A program made the position numbers and the translations under genes. The notes beneath the pieces are model-generated. The model was not told the origin of the DNA. It searched no databases and worked only from the letters and a program-made list of their open reading frames with translations. A stretch of DNA of 64,000 nucleotides, taken from assembly GCA_963924555.1 (NCBI GenBank), contig OZ004593.1, forward strand, positions 3,220,480-3,284,479. The letters are read 5' to 3'. The stretch comes from Crambe crambe (lineage: Eukaryota; Porifera; Demospongiae; Poecilosclerida; Crambeidae). Position 1 is the stretch's first letter, and each line of letters begins with the position of its first letter. Positions 20,056 to 31,800 of this stretch are shown piece after piece.

Positions 20056-22436
20056 CGGGTACAGGGTAATTCTGAGGTTACTTCGAGGAGTTTCAAGCTG
20101 AAACTTGATACACATAATCTAATCCTCTTGCTCTACCTTGAAGATCAAACTTTTTGTTCACTACCTTTCCATGCTAAAACTGAGTTTAGTGTTTTAGTCA
20201 TCATGCAGTGTTATTACTCACAATCTATTTTGGTTTCATCAAACTAATTCAGTGAGTGAGTGGCTCTAGGCTTATCTAAGTGCTTTGTGGTAACATTACA
20301 GCTTTTTATGTATGCACCTAAGGAGTTGAAGCACAAATGAATATCAGCTCTAAAAGCCTATAGCTAGAAACACTTGTAAAAATTAATGTTGCTAGTCTTG
20401 TAGCTTTACTATCTATTAGCTATTATTATTCTAATCATATACCAATACACATTGGGACAAAATTGTGTGCTGTAAACACTTTCGTTTGTACAGTGAATGT
20501 TCAGGTATGTAGCTATAGTAGCTATTCTAATAAGTATCTTATAGCAGTCCTGATCACAGTCATATTGATCATATCAATGAATTAAGAGTACTTTACTTGG
20601 GGATACCAATTCCCAAGGATGCAGATTCCCTGTGACACCGGTACGCCTGAGCAACCCTTATTGCCAAAGCTAAACACATAATCACTTGGCTAACTCTGCA
20701 GGCATGGGATAAAAAGTGGTCTGGTGAAAACCGGACCAACCCCATAGTGGTGGATACACCCCTGTATATAGCTGGGAATTATATCCCATAGGTGTGCATG
20801 ATATCATCTTGATGTTTCCAAATAGCCATTAGTGTCCTAGCAGTCGCTCTACTTCAATCAGGTATGCTCCCATGGTGGTACGTCATGTAATCAGCATAGA
20901 TGGGGTTAATTTCTCCATCCATGAAGTATGTGGAAGAGCACTGTATAGAGGTCCCGATGTCACAATTTGACCTTCCTAGCATCAAAATTACACTCCCTGT
21001 GAGCAAAATTGTTGGTGAAAAAAATCACGACGATGTAATACATGATCTTTTATGAAATCTGTCACAGGCACATGGATTATCCATTACTTGGATATTAACA
21101 AGTCTGTGGTCACCAAATCTTGTCACAGCCTTTCTACTCATCCAATCTACCCATGCAACTGACCCATGACAACATTATTGTGCGTTAACCTCCGAAATAC
21201 CCTACAGATATGAGCCCCACCCCCTTTTGGATAGCTTGAGTGTGCAAGTCTGAAAAATTGTTTGCATGCAGGCCAAGTTGTTGCAAATAATAAGGTGTAT
21301 GTGGCTATAGGCATGCTCATGAGCACTTCATCACTTCTGTGCCCTTCTCTTTTTCATCCAGTCCTTTGTGATTCTAATTTGATTCCGTCACAGGGTGTCA
21401 ACTCTAATTACATGCAGTACAGAGATTTACACGAGTGTCTTAGAGCTGATATAGTGTGGTCTCTCTAATTAGAGCAGTCTGGTGCCTGCAATAGAGCCTG
21501 GTCCTTCCCTTTTTCATCCGGTCCTCTGTGATGATTCGGTCACAGGGTGTCAACTCTAATTACATGCAGTACAGAGACTCTCAAGAGTGTCTTAGTGCTG
21601 GTATAGTGTGGTCTCTCTAATTAGAGCAGTCTAGTGCCCACAATAGAGCCCGGTCCTTCTCTGTGATTCTAATTTGATTCCATCACAGGATGTCAACTCT
21701 AATTACATGCAGTACAGAGACGCTCAAGAGTGTCTTAGTGCTGGTATAGTGTTGTCTCCCTAATTAGAGCAATCTGGTGCCCACAGTAGAGCCTGGTCCT
21801 TCTCTTTTTCATCCAGTCCTTCTCTGTGATTCTAATTTGATTCCGTCGCAGGGTGTCAACTCTAATTACATACAGAGACTCTCAAGAGTGTCTTAGTGCT
21901 GGTATAGCATCTGGTGCCCACAAGAGAGCCCAGTCCTTTTCTTTTTTCGTTCGGTTCTTCTCTATCATTATCATTATGATTCTAACCTTCACAGAGTGTC
22001 AATTCTAATTAAATGCTGTACAGAGAGTGCTTCAGTGCTAGTATAGTGTGATTTCCCTAAATTCACAGCAGTCCAGCTTGTCTGGTAGAATTTATCATTT
22101 CACTCATTTATCACTCATCCTTCTTGGTCCTTCAGTCCTCTTTATTTCATCACTTCTTGCAGCATAGCTACACAGCTACACATTTATGTTAGTACTGTAA
22201 TGATTTTGGATCTCGCGAAATATTAAATATCTTGAATCTCACTATGACGTCATTTCTAGCCGGTCCCCGGCCCCGGCGCGGCCCCTAGCCCTTTCCGAGG
22301 CTTCCGTGTATTCCTCGTACACTTTCCGTAAAATAATGTCCGTAAATGGATGTTTTAATATTCATGATTGAAAGAATAAGCTGAGCACCAAACAATAAAA
22401 CCAGCCTACTCGTGGTTACGACTCGCCTACCGTATC
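20056..22436. other. Remaining divergent intergenic region of pair D with a novel segment
   Basis: 20056-20690 is homologous to 9700-10785 of pair C. At about 20685 homology stops (AAGCTAAACACATAATC) and resumes only at the TRIM start codon 22437. The 1.75-kb segment between holds the tandem array at 21340-22080 and, close to the gene, a GC-rich block (22257-22290, CCCCGGCCCCGGCGCGGCCC) that may be a separate promoter. No coding region was seen. Confidence 0.55.
21340..22080. repeat. Tandem array, about 5 units of 143-163 bp
   Basis: CACAGGGTGTCAACTCTAAT starts units near 21389, 21541, 21684, 21847 and 21990. Each continues with ACAGAGAC, GAGTGTCTTAG, TAATTAGAGCAGTCTGGTG and GGTCCTTC. The units have diverged by substitutions and short indels. 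Confidence 0.8.
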
Positions 22437-24626
22437 ATGGCTGAACGTGACGTTGTTGAAAAAAGTGTTGAAGACCTTGAGAAAGAGATTACTTGTAGTA
22501 TTTGTCACGATCACTATGTGGAACCCAAGGTTCTCCCTTGCCTCCATTATTACTGTAAACAATGTATTCACAGGCTGTCCCAAAGGACTGGCACACTCTC
22601 TTGCCCAGAGTGTCGTAAAGGTGCAATCATCCCCCAAGGTGACACAGACAAGCTTCCAACAGCTTTCTTTGTCAACCGTCTGAAAGAGTTACACTCCAAA
22701 CTGAAGCAAGCTCATGGTAAGAGGGACATCAAGTGTGAAATGTGTCCTGGGAACAAAGCTGAGGCTTTCTGTCGACAGTGTGCTAAGTTAATCTGTGAAA
22801 AGTGCATTGAATCTCATCATCGAATGACGATATTTGCTAGCCACAAGATTGCTTTTCTTAATGATCCTAAAGAGGGACCTCAAGAGATCACTGTGAAAAA
22901 ACCACCCATTCAAATGTGTGAAGAACATGACGAAGCGATGAAGATTTACTGCTTCGATTGTAGCCGTCTCATCTGCCGTGATTGTAGAGACATAGACCAT
23001 GCTGGTCATGAATACGAGTTTGTCAAGAAATCTGCTCCTGAAATAAGGAAGAAGCTGACAGAGCAGCTGAACCCCCTAAAAGAGCTGAAGAAGAATCTAT
23101 CTCATGCTTTAGACGATATAGAGAGCACTAAATATGAGATAAAAGCCCAGGGTAATAATGCTGTGACCAATAATATCAATGAATCTTTTGATGAGCTTGT
23201 TAGAATCATCGAAAATCGCCGTCAAGAACTGTTGAAGGAGGCTGCACTGAAAGTGACTGAGAAATTGGAGCATTTATCTGCCCAGGAGAAGAGTTTATCC
23301 ATGACCAGTACAGCCATCCAGAATGTGGTCAAATATATTGAACTCTGTGTTGAAGATTCGACTAATGATGAGATTCTGTGTATGCATGCTGAAATCAAGA
23401 GCTACATTGAGAAAAATATTAAAGAGCATTGGAAGGAAATGAAAAGTCTCGAGCCAGTGGAAGAGGTGGACATAGGGGTGGAAGTGAGCTGTTCTGAGGA
23501 CTTGAGGAAACTTTGCCAGACTCAAGCTAAACTAACACAACTTGCAATTGATCCTGCTAAATTTACTCTAAATAGTGAAGGAATGAGAACTGCTGAGATC
23601 AACGAGGTGTGTGGATTCTCCCTCACGCTTAATCTGAAACACGCTAGACTGGACTGCCACTTAAAATCACTGGTGAATGGTACTATTGTTCGATGTACCA
23701 TTGACCAAAATGAAGGCAAGGAATATCATGTTTCATACACACCTACCATTCGTGGACGTCATGAACTGACTGTCACTGTGAATGGACAAGAAGTAGCTGG
23801 TAGTCCCTTCCCTGTGTTCGTCTCTATCCATCCAAATAAGCTACAAAAGCCCGTCAAAATCATCCCTGGACTGAAGAATCTAACAGGTGTAGCTATAAAT
23901 TCACTGGGAGAAATCATTTTGAGTGCAGTTACTGAGTCTGGTGGAGATGTGGTAGTATTGGATAAGGAGGAAAAGATGAGAAAGATAAATTACAAGTTTC
24001 GACACCCCTCCAATATAGCTATCGATAGCAAGGATAACATTTTTTATGTGGATTACGAAGACAGCAACCTTTTGAAATTCAATTCAAACCTGAAAATTGT
24101 TATAAAAAAGCGAACGAAGCAAATTAATCCTGGATATGCTGGTTTGGCTCTATTTGGGGATGAGGTTGTGGTGTCTGAGCGATACAACATTTGTACCCTT
24201 AAAGTATTCAACATGAAACTGGAGTACGTAAGGACGATTGTTTCACCAATTGGTAGAGGGAACTATGATCGTGTAGCAGTGGATAATTATGGAAATCTGT
24301 ATGTTGGTGTCCACGATACGCTGCAGCCCCGTATTGAAGTCCTCACTAATGGTGGTGAACTCCTGCGTGCATTAGGCTTCGACGGGAATGGCATGAACCA
24401 TTTAAGTTATCCAATTGGCTTGTGTGTAGCTAACCAATATGTTTATGTGGCTGATCATGACCACCACAACATATCCGTATTTACCACTGATGGGAAATAT
24501 GTGACCTCGTTTGGACGACCTGATCATGATAAAGGTGAATTGAGATTTCCACATGGAGTGTTTATGGATAGGGATGGTTTTATACATGTTTGTGACCGTG
24601 GAAATGAAAGACTTCATATTTTTTGA
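22437..24626 (+). CDS. TRIM-NHL protein, intact (TRIM2/3/71-like architecture)
   Basis: Single exon of 729 aa. RING C3HC4 at residues 20-59 (CSICHDHY, PCLHYYCKQC, CPEC). B-box 1 at about 98-135 (CEMCPGNKAEAFC...CEKC). B-box 2 at about 160-200 (MCEEHDEAMKIYCFDC, CRDIDH). Coiled coil at about 205-330, filamin/IGFLMN-type repeat at about 365-470 (GRHELTVTVNGQEVAGSPFP), and six or so NHL repeats to the end (VAINSLGEIILSA, IAIDSKDNIFYVD, VAVDNYGNLYVG, VYVADHDHHNISVF, RFPHGVFMDRDGF). This domain order is that of RNA-binding E3 ligases such as LIN-41, Brat (which lacks the RING) and TRIM2/3. The lack of introns suggests a retrocopy origin. It is followed by AATAAA at 24741 and a PBS-like motif at 24768. 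Confidence 0.95.
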   Translation: MAERDVVEKSVEDLEKEITCSICHDHYVEPKVLPCLHYYCKQCIHRLSQRTGTLSCPECRKGAIIPQGDTDKLPTAFFVNRLKELHSKLKQAHGKRDIKCEMCPGNKAEAFCRQCAKLICEKCIESHHRMTIFASHKIAFLNDPKEGPQEITVKKPPIQMCEEHDEAMKIYCFDCSRLICRDCRDIDHAGHEYEFVKKSAPEIRKKLTEQLNPLKELKKNLSHALDDIESTKYEIKAQGNNAVTNNINESFDELVRIIENRRQELLKEAALKVTEKLEHLSAQEKSLSMTSTAIQNVVKYIELCVEDSTNDEILCMHAEIKSYIEKNIKEHWKEMKSLEPVEEVDIGVEVSCSEDLRKLCQTQAKLTQLAIDPAKFTLNSEGMRTAEINEVCGFSLTLNLKHARLDCHLKSLVNGTIVRCTIDQNEGKEYHVSYTPTIRGRHELTVTVNGQEVAGSPFPVFVSIHPNKLQKPVKIIPGLKNLTGVAINSLGEIILSAVTESGGDVVVLDKEEKMRKINYKFRHPSNIAIDSKDNIFYVDYEDSNLLKFNSNLKIVIKKRTKQINPGYAGLALFGDEVVVSERYNICTLKVFNMKLEYVRTIVSPIGRGNYDRVAVDNYGNLYVGVHDTLQPRIEVLTNGGELLRALGFDGNGMNHLSYPIGLCVANQYVYVADHDHHNISVFTTDGKYVTSFGRPDHDKGELRFPHGVFMDRDGFIHVCDRGNERLHIF

Positions 24627-25040
24627 ATGATATTATTATAGTGAGTATGTATAGTTTTTTGTGTGTGCTGACTTGTTATGTGTTCATTTATGGAATTTTA
24701 TTTCTTCTTAATATACGTAGCTAAGGTTGGCTTTGAGAGATAATAAAACATTTGCTCTGCTACATTTTGGCGACAGTGGTGGGATCAGTTGTACTCAACA
24801 AGGTCTAGTTTAATAGTGAAACAATGAAACCTCCAAATAATGGACACACTTGGGACCCAGCAATTTGTTCCTTGTAGAGGTTGGAAATTATTTTTTGTGG
24901 TATATATAATATAATATATCAGAGTAGCGAGTCCAAAGGTCACCAAAATTACGTCACCATTTAATTTTAAAATTATACGTTTTCGCGCGGCACCGAAAAG
25001 GTCAAATTTTCAATTTGAATTTCTCAGGCTATCGTAGGAC
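24627..25040. other. 3' flank of the intact TRIM-NHL gene
   Basis: It contains the AATAAA signal (24741), a PBS-like string TGGCGACAGTGGTGGGATC (24768) and a MITE end (CCTCCAAATAATGGACACAC at about 24831), all shared with copy C. No gene was seen. Confidence 0.5.
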
Positions 25041-25906
25041 CATAGATATTAGACACGGAACAGGATTGGAAACTTCCTACGTCATGTGACTTCACGCCCA
25101 TTAAGCTAATACATTTCGCGCATGCTATCCGCGTTGTAACCATAGAAAATTTAGCCCTATTGTCGCAATACATTTTCTGAGGAAGAGAGGTACAGACTTT
25201 GTGGGACTAGAGCTACGAGTGCAAGTACTTTTCTAGCAATTTTATCCTATAGAAGTTTGGAAGGTAAAGTTTCTTACTGGAATAGACTGAAATAAAATAT
25301 GTAGTAATTGTTCTTGGTGTAGGATATGTTGCTAAAGATTTTATAGGCCTACAAATTTGTGGGACTAAAACAGGACTCGCATAAATTTAGAAGTCAAGTA
25401 TTTGGTATCTTTTAGTAGTATAATAGTTTGTCTATCGGATGATATATGTTATATTGATTCATAGCTGTTAGTTTTTTTTTGATTGCAGTGTTAAACTATG
25501 GGTTAAATAGTTATTATTATTATTTATTTGCATTATCATGTTTTATTATCCACTCCATAAAGCTCTCTGCACAAGAATGGGCATCTATAGATGGCTGGAG
25601 AGGAAGACTAAACTCTTCATCTTTCAAAATCCTTGAGATACTGAATCTCTCATAGATTTATACTGTTTAGCTAGATCTAGTATCATATTAAGTTTTATTA
25701 TTTTTATAGAAACACAACATGGAAACACTCTAGCCCAGCTAATATTAAGCTACTAGACTAATATCTACTCTGATATCTTTTGCAGAACTCATTAACTATG
25801 TGGTAACTATGCATTCATATCTCGCGCCAAAATTTCCCGGCAAACACGGATAGCACGCGCATGGTAGTATTAAGTTTCCAATCCTGTTCCGTGTCTACTA
25901 TCTATG
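25041..25906. mobile_element. 866-bp non-autonomous DNA transposon with TIRs and 7-bp target duplication
   Basis: The left end is CATAGATATTAGACACGGAA and the right end complement is CATAGATAGTAGACACGGAA, continuing CAGGATTGGAAACTT in both. GTAGGAC flanks both sides (25034-25040 and 25907-25913). Subterminal regions also pair (GCGCATGCTATCCGCG near 25118 with a GCTATCCGTG complement near 25855). No transposase was seen. Confidence 0.85.
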
Positions 25907-26236
25907 GTAGGACCGAAGTCTACACAAAAATATATCATTTTGGAGCTCTAGAGTTGCTCTTTCCGTTCGTGCTGGTAAGAACTTTCCTCCCCTAACAGTA
26001 CGTTGAATACTGCCTTAGATAAACTATTTAAGCCTCCCTAGGAGTCAGTTCCCCGAAGCGTTGATACTTACATAGCCTGATGTATCCTCCTTTATGAAGT
26101 TTTGTTGGTGTGAAGTTATTTTCAGGTGAATATTAGTATTGAGAGTGTGAATAACATAATTTAAGTAAATATTTTGCATTTAGATGGTTGATAGGCATGG
26201 AATTTTAAATTCCTACTATGTTTTCTATTTAGAAGC

Positions 26237-27411
26237 ATGCCAGAGTTTGTTGGAAAATATTGTCAGCAGCTAAATCTTTCAACTGAAGTTTTATTATTAA
26301 ATTCCCAGTCAATTCCTCAAGTTCAGCCATCTAAAATAACTAATGGACTAATCAATGAATTAGTAAAGTTCCATAAAATAAGGAGGTTACCTTGGAAGGC
26401 TGCTATCAGTTGGTTGACTCAACTGTATGGGAGGAAGTGGCCAATTAAAAATCCGCCAGCTGAATTAACCTTGATTAAGACATTGACCACTGTCAATCAA
26501 AAACACCGTAGTCTGGTGCTTAAACATAACTCTGTTAATTTAAATAAATTTTGTGAGAGTCAATTTTTGCTTCCACAATCAGTATGTATAAAAGATAATG
26601 AATGTTATGCACCACCTACCCAACAGGATCATGCCAAAAGGCGGTCAATATTAAGAAATTCCAAGCATATAAAATACTCTTCAAGGATTTGACTAAAGAT
26701 TTGCAAGCAGCCAAAAGTGAAGCAGAACTGATCCAGAAAAGGTATCATTCTCTTAGGAAGGAAGTTAATCGTCGAAATCTCCATAAAAGGGAAAAAAGGA
26801 AAATGCTTAATATTAAGGAAAAAAAGAAATTAATCCGTACTTTGGTGTCAGAGAATAAGAAATTAGCAGACACTTTACAAAGATTTCAAAGGCGTTATGA
26901 GAAACATGAAGCAAAAAACACTGAAAAGTTGAGGAAGTGTCGAGAGAAAATCAAGAAAACTAAAGCAAGGTACAAATTGAAGTATTATCGTTTACAAAGA
27001 AGGTTGAAACCATGCAAAACTTTTACAGATTCTGAGGCAAGTCTAAGTGAGGAGGAAAGTGATAGTTTGTCCTGAAGCAGCCATATCCTGATAAAACCAT
27101 TTTCTTTTTTTCAAAGGCGAAGAAAAAGCTATCTTCTGATCAACTTATGTCCAATTTGTGTGAGCTAATAGATTCAAGTCCAAGAGTAGAAGTTGCCGAT
27201 ATTCTAAGCATGCCAAACAGTTGGATTGGGAAACAAATCAAGTATCGGTTTGTTGATGAGCAAGACAGTACCACAACCTGGTACCATGGTCTAGTAGTTG
27301 GTGCCCCAGAACCCCAGTTATTAGAGGTAATATACTTTGGAGAAGAAGAAATCATATGAATTTGATCTGTTGCAAGATTATAATGATGGAGACTTAGAAT
27401 TATTATTGTGA
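26237..27411 (+). pseudogene. Transposon-related gene lacking the catalytic core (N- and C-terminal domains with coiled coil)
   Basis: An N-terminal helical domain at 26237-26690 (LINELVKFHKIRRLPWKAAI, LPQSVC) resembles the start of the minus-strand gene at 28801-31961. A strongly basic coiled coil follows in another frame (26690-27075, AELIQKRYHSLRKEVNRR), then a possible intron (acceptor at 27115). The C-terminal domain is IGKQIKYRFVDEQD, TTWYHGLVVG and, after one more frame change near 27350, YEFDLLQDYNDGDLELLL. The last part aligns with YTYRLSEDIEKGDLQVL of the other gene. The middle RNase H-like region is absent. With at least two frame changes it is probably decayed, unless unannotated introns explain them. 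Confidence 0.55.
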
Positions 27412-28000
27412 CTGATAAATAGTTGTTTTTTTTAAAAGAGGAAAGCTTGAGCTACATTTTGCATTTTTTAGTTTGTTTTTTGGTGTTTTCTTCGAGTTTT
27501 TGTGGCATAAACTGTAGATGTTATTTGACAATAATAATGGTACGGTGCCGTTTTTTTTAATAACTAGATCGTCAAAAAGTGGGTACGTAACGTATTAATT
27601 TCCTGATTATTTTACGGTCCCGATTTCCAAGCAAAGCAGGCCTGTAGCATTATCATTCTATTACTAGAAGGTGTAAGTTTCTTTTGAGCATAAAAAATAA
27701 TGATTATAACTTGTATGCTTCGATATCATTTTTTCCTTTGGACTCGCTAATCAGAGAGTGCGGTAGCACTTCAGAGAGTGCGGTAGCACTCTCTAAGTAG
27801 GGATGGCAGGTCAAAGTCCATAGGACAGTATAAACTAAAAACTCTCCTTTCTCTTCTACCCTTACTCTACAGATTCTCACAAGTCATGGCCCTATCCCTA
27901 CATCTACACAGAAGACAGGACAATGTATAATAATCTAAAATTCATTCTATAACATTACAAAAAACGATTTCAAAAATTGACTTTTGTTCTAGTTTTCAAC

Positions 28001-28071
<71 letters not shown>

Positions 28072-28088
28072 CAGATCGGCGTAAGGTA
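27412..28088. other. Intergenic with trinucleotide repeat
   Basis: No gene was seen. A 20-bp direct repeat (CAGAGAGTGCGGTAGCACT) at 27751-27791 overlaps a small inverted repeat, and an (AAT)n tract fills 28001-28071. Confidence 0.5.
28001..28071. repeat. (AAT)n microsatellite
   Basis: Uninterrupted ATA/AAT trinucleotide repeat of about 23 units. Confidence 0.95.
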
Positions 28089-28297
28089 GGTAAAGCGGGG
28101 CTATTTCGAACGGCGGGGCTATTCCGTAGGGTCAAATATTTTCAAAACTCCACGAGCTTACGAGCTCTATTTTGAAAGATATATTCTACTATTATAGTAG
28201 ATTATATCCTCCAACATTGAGCTCTGAAATCTCAGTAGTTTCAGAAATATTTGAACCTACGGAATAGCCCCGCCGTTCGAAATAGCCCCGCTTTACC
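28089..28297. mobile_element. 209-bp MITE with 42-bp perfect TIRs
   Basis: 28089-28130 and 28256-28297 are exact inverted complements starting GGTAAAGCGGGGCTATTTCG, and the match continues inward with one mismatch for about 12 more bases. Each arm itself contains a repeated GGCGGGGCTATTCCG/GCGGGGCTATTTCG motif. It is non-coding, and the target duplication is unclear. Confidence 0.85.
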
Positions 28298-28800
28298 TTA
28301 CTGACTAACTGGCTTCTGTTCGGGCCATCTGTTAGAGCGGCACCTAGAGGCTGATCTTTTGCTATTAGTTTTCACTACAGTTCCATTTCACAATTCAGTG
28401 ATTATGGAACACTAGCTAATCTTTCTTCGCCATTTTAAGTAGTGATTCCGGGCTATTTTTAAAAATATCATTAAACTATAAATACACTTCCTATAGATAT
28501 CCTGCGCTCTTTTCTCAGTCGGATGAACTTTATTCGATGGAAATCTGTCCAGTAGAAGCCGAGATATGCAACATTTTAAAAATAAAATTATATGGGAAAA
28601 TTTTACTTTCTTCTAATTAGAAAAACGGCACATAGGTCAAAGGTCGCATGGCAAAAAGTGCTCACCAATCTTTTGCTCATATCTAAGGATCTACTGGACG
28701 GATTTTCTTCAAACAAAATTCATATGGAAGAGTAAGGAGGTGAGTATATAACTAAGGGTATAATAGGGTTAAATAATTTTTTTAAAAAGTCGGTATAATT

Positions 28801-31800
28801 TTATAATACTTGTAAGTCTCCCTTTTCAATATCTTCTGATAGTCTGTATGTGTATACAATCCCTGGTTCATTAATATAGACAACATTAAACCATTCTGGA
28901 AAGCCAGGAACTTGAGAGATTACCCTCCCTTTGAAAAATTTGTGTTTTCCATCACTCACTTCAAATCTATGCTTTATGGCTTTTCCTGTGAGGGTTGAAG
29001 CTGGGATTTGTCTCTCACCAGCATCTTGAATCAGTTTAACAAGGTTATCTCGTAAGAGTTGGGAATTATACTGGGCCCTTGTCTTTTGTAGAAAATTTTA
29101 AAAGTGGTTCAGGTGCTTCCTGTTGTAAAACCACTTTCCGGAAACGTAGCTGTGCTTTCAGTGCTGCACGCTTCTGTGTTTCAGATTTCATCCCATCAAG
29201 ACAGGAATCCACTTGGGCTATACTAATCCAAAGTCCATAGTCTGTTATTTCTGATGTGATCTTTTCTTTTGCTTCAAGTAGCCTTCTCTTTACTTCCTGA
29301 TTTTTCTTTTCTTTTTCATTTTGCTGTTTAATATTTTCTTTCTCAATTTCAGTAATTCGTTGCTGATAAGCTTTTCTGTATCGAGGAGCATTTTTTCTTG
29401 CTTCTTCCATTATTTTTGCTCTCTCTGCTGCAGTTTTTTTGTTCAGCCACTCACTAGTTTTGTTGTTTGCAAACAAAATATGTGCTTCCATTGCTAATGT
29501 TGATGCATTTGGTTTCTCACGAATAAGTCTGTCGAGTTTTGCAAAGTCACGCTCACTGATGGTATTTGTGTTTGGGACAGCTTTAGTTTTAGCACGTACT
29601 CCATCCTTATTTTCTTTTTCTGCCTGTAACACGGGGAGAAGGTCATTCAAGACCCTGTCGAGGAGTAACCCAAAAGTTTTAAAAATAGATAAGAGCATAT
29701 GACCAGCATCTAGATCATAGCTAGAGGAAGAAACAAGAACTCTCCACATGTCATCTTTCTTCACAAGGTCACTGCTGAAGGGAATGTCCTCTCCTGTCAT
29801 GAAGAGACTAATGGTCTCTTTCCCACTTCTGTCAAAGTATTCCTTTAATATAGAATAATATTTGGGAACATCAAGGACATGGACATCTGATTCGAGAATT
29901 CTCCAAAGAGGACCCGTAATGTGCTTATCGATTAATCCCAATGCTTTGCTGCCTGCGATATTGATAGGATTAGTAACATCTTCAAGTACAGCCTGCAGCA
30001 GATGATTTGGTGTCCCCCACAATTTCAGAAATTCGCCTATGTGTTGGTGCAAGTAGTATATGCGGGCACCATTAGCAAATAAGATATTAAATCGATTGCC
30101 TTGAAAGTGGATTAATGGATTTTTTGATATCCCTTTCTTTTTCAGGTAAGTTGTGAACTGTACTGGGCAGCCACTTTTCTCGTCGCCACGCCTTTCAAAA
30201 GCTTTGCAACTTGTTCGAATCAGCCGGACACATCCAGATTCATTTGTACAAATGGCATGTGTAACGGGGGGTAGATTATAGTTTCTTTCAACCAACTTCA
30301 GTGACTCAGAAGCATGTTCCGCCATGTTCACCACAAGGTGCATTCCACAGTAAAAATTATACATCTGAGACATTGTCGATTGTTCGCTCTCTGACAAAGC
30401 ACCCCAGTTTTGGGCAAAATACTAGCTCTATATGTAGCTAGCAAAGCGTTGAATGACTTTTGAGCTGCTGCCCTATCTGACATTGTACTTTTGATGTTTG
30501 TAATGATGGTGTTAGCTGCATCGCTTATGCCACATCTCTGTGCAGTTTCAGATAGCTCCTGAAGAACATCTTGCAGCACATGTAATGTTGTTTCGGCTTC
30601 CCCTGATATAACTTCCTATAATTAGAAAAAGAATGAGTCTAACCCTCATTAAAAAATATTATTTTTACCTGTAAGCCTAGTGTTAGTGAATCATCCTGTG
30701 TAGTCACTTGATAACTTTGGTACTTGTGACCAAATTTGGTTGTTCCATCTGAATGTAGCGTGTTGTTTGAACAGGTAGTGAGAGCTTCTGCTATTTGTGT
30801 ATGTGCTAACGATCTACTTTCTATTAGAATCTCATTAATTGTTGTATGTTGGGGTAATTGGTCATATTCTATATTTAATAATTTGAAAACTGATTTTAAA
30901 ATAGGTTCGATTTTCAGAATACTGACATTGTTAGTTAATAATTCCATAATACATATTCGTAGATTATCTGAGTACTTTCTGTCTTTATAAAAATTAAACT
31001 TTCTCCTTTCTTTAACTTTGTCCAGTAGCTTTGCATTTTCCTCTAGTATATCTTTATTATCTTGTTTCAATTTATTAATTATTATATCCAATTCATTACA
31101 CTCATTACATTCAAATGTTTTAAGTTTAGTATTTAGATAACTACATTTAGCTTTATAATAACGGACTAGATTTGATAGTGATTTAGTATGTTTTATTTTT
31201 TTAGGTGCCTTTATCTCATGTTTAAGGGAACTAATTATTGATAGTAATTTAGAAATTTTTTCTTCTTTTCTTTTCTTTTTTTTCTTTATATTACGGGAAT
31301 TTGTTATAATCTTTTCAATTTTTTTATCTTTTAGGATTCGTTGTTCTTCATTCACTGCCATTCTTGCTTTCAATTCTGCAATTTCTGCTGCCAGACTCTT
31401 ATTGACTGCAGTGGTAATTTGATGCTGAAAGTCATGTACCAGGTCTGGGAGCTTTGCTGCAGATGAGGAACATAATCGTCCAGACTGCGGCAGCTTATAT
31501 TCCTCATTTAGGAACTTGTCAAGTGTGCTACTCCCAACTCTATGGACGTTCTTAGCAATTTTCTCCCTCTGTGACTCTAGAACCAGAACTGATCTTCTCA
31601 AAGCATTCAGAGAGATTGAATTATGAATGATTTTTTCAATCCAATCTTTGTATATAGGCCAGGACTTGCCATTTGATTTCTTGATTTTCATTAGCTCTAA
31701 CACTAACCCTTTTTTCAAGCTGGGAATATGGGGGAATGACTCACTGTTAAATAGCATCAAGGAGGTAACTCCACTCTCTTTACAAAATGTATTTTGCTCC

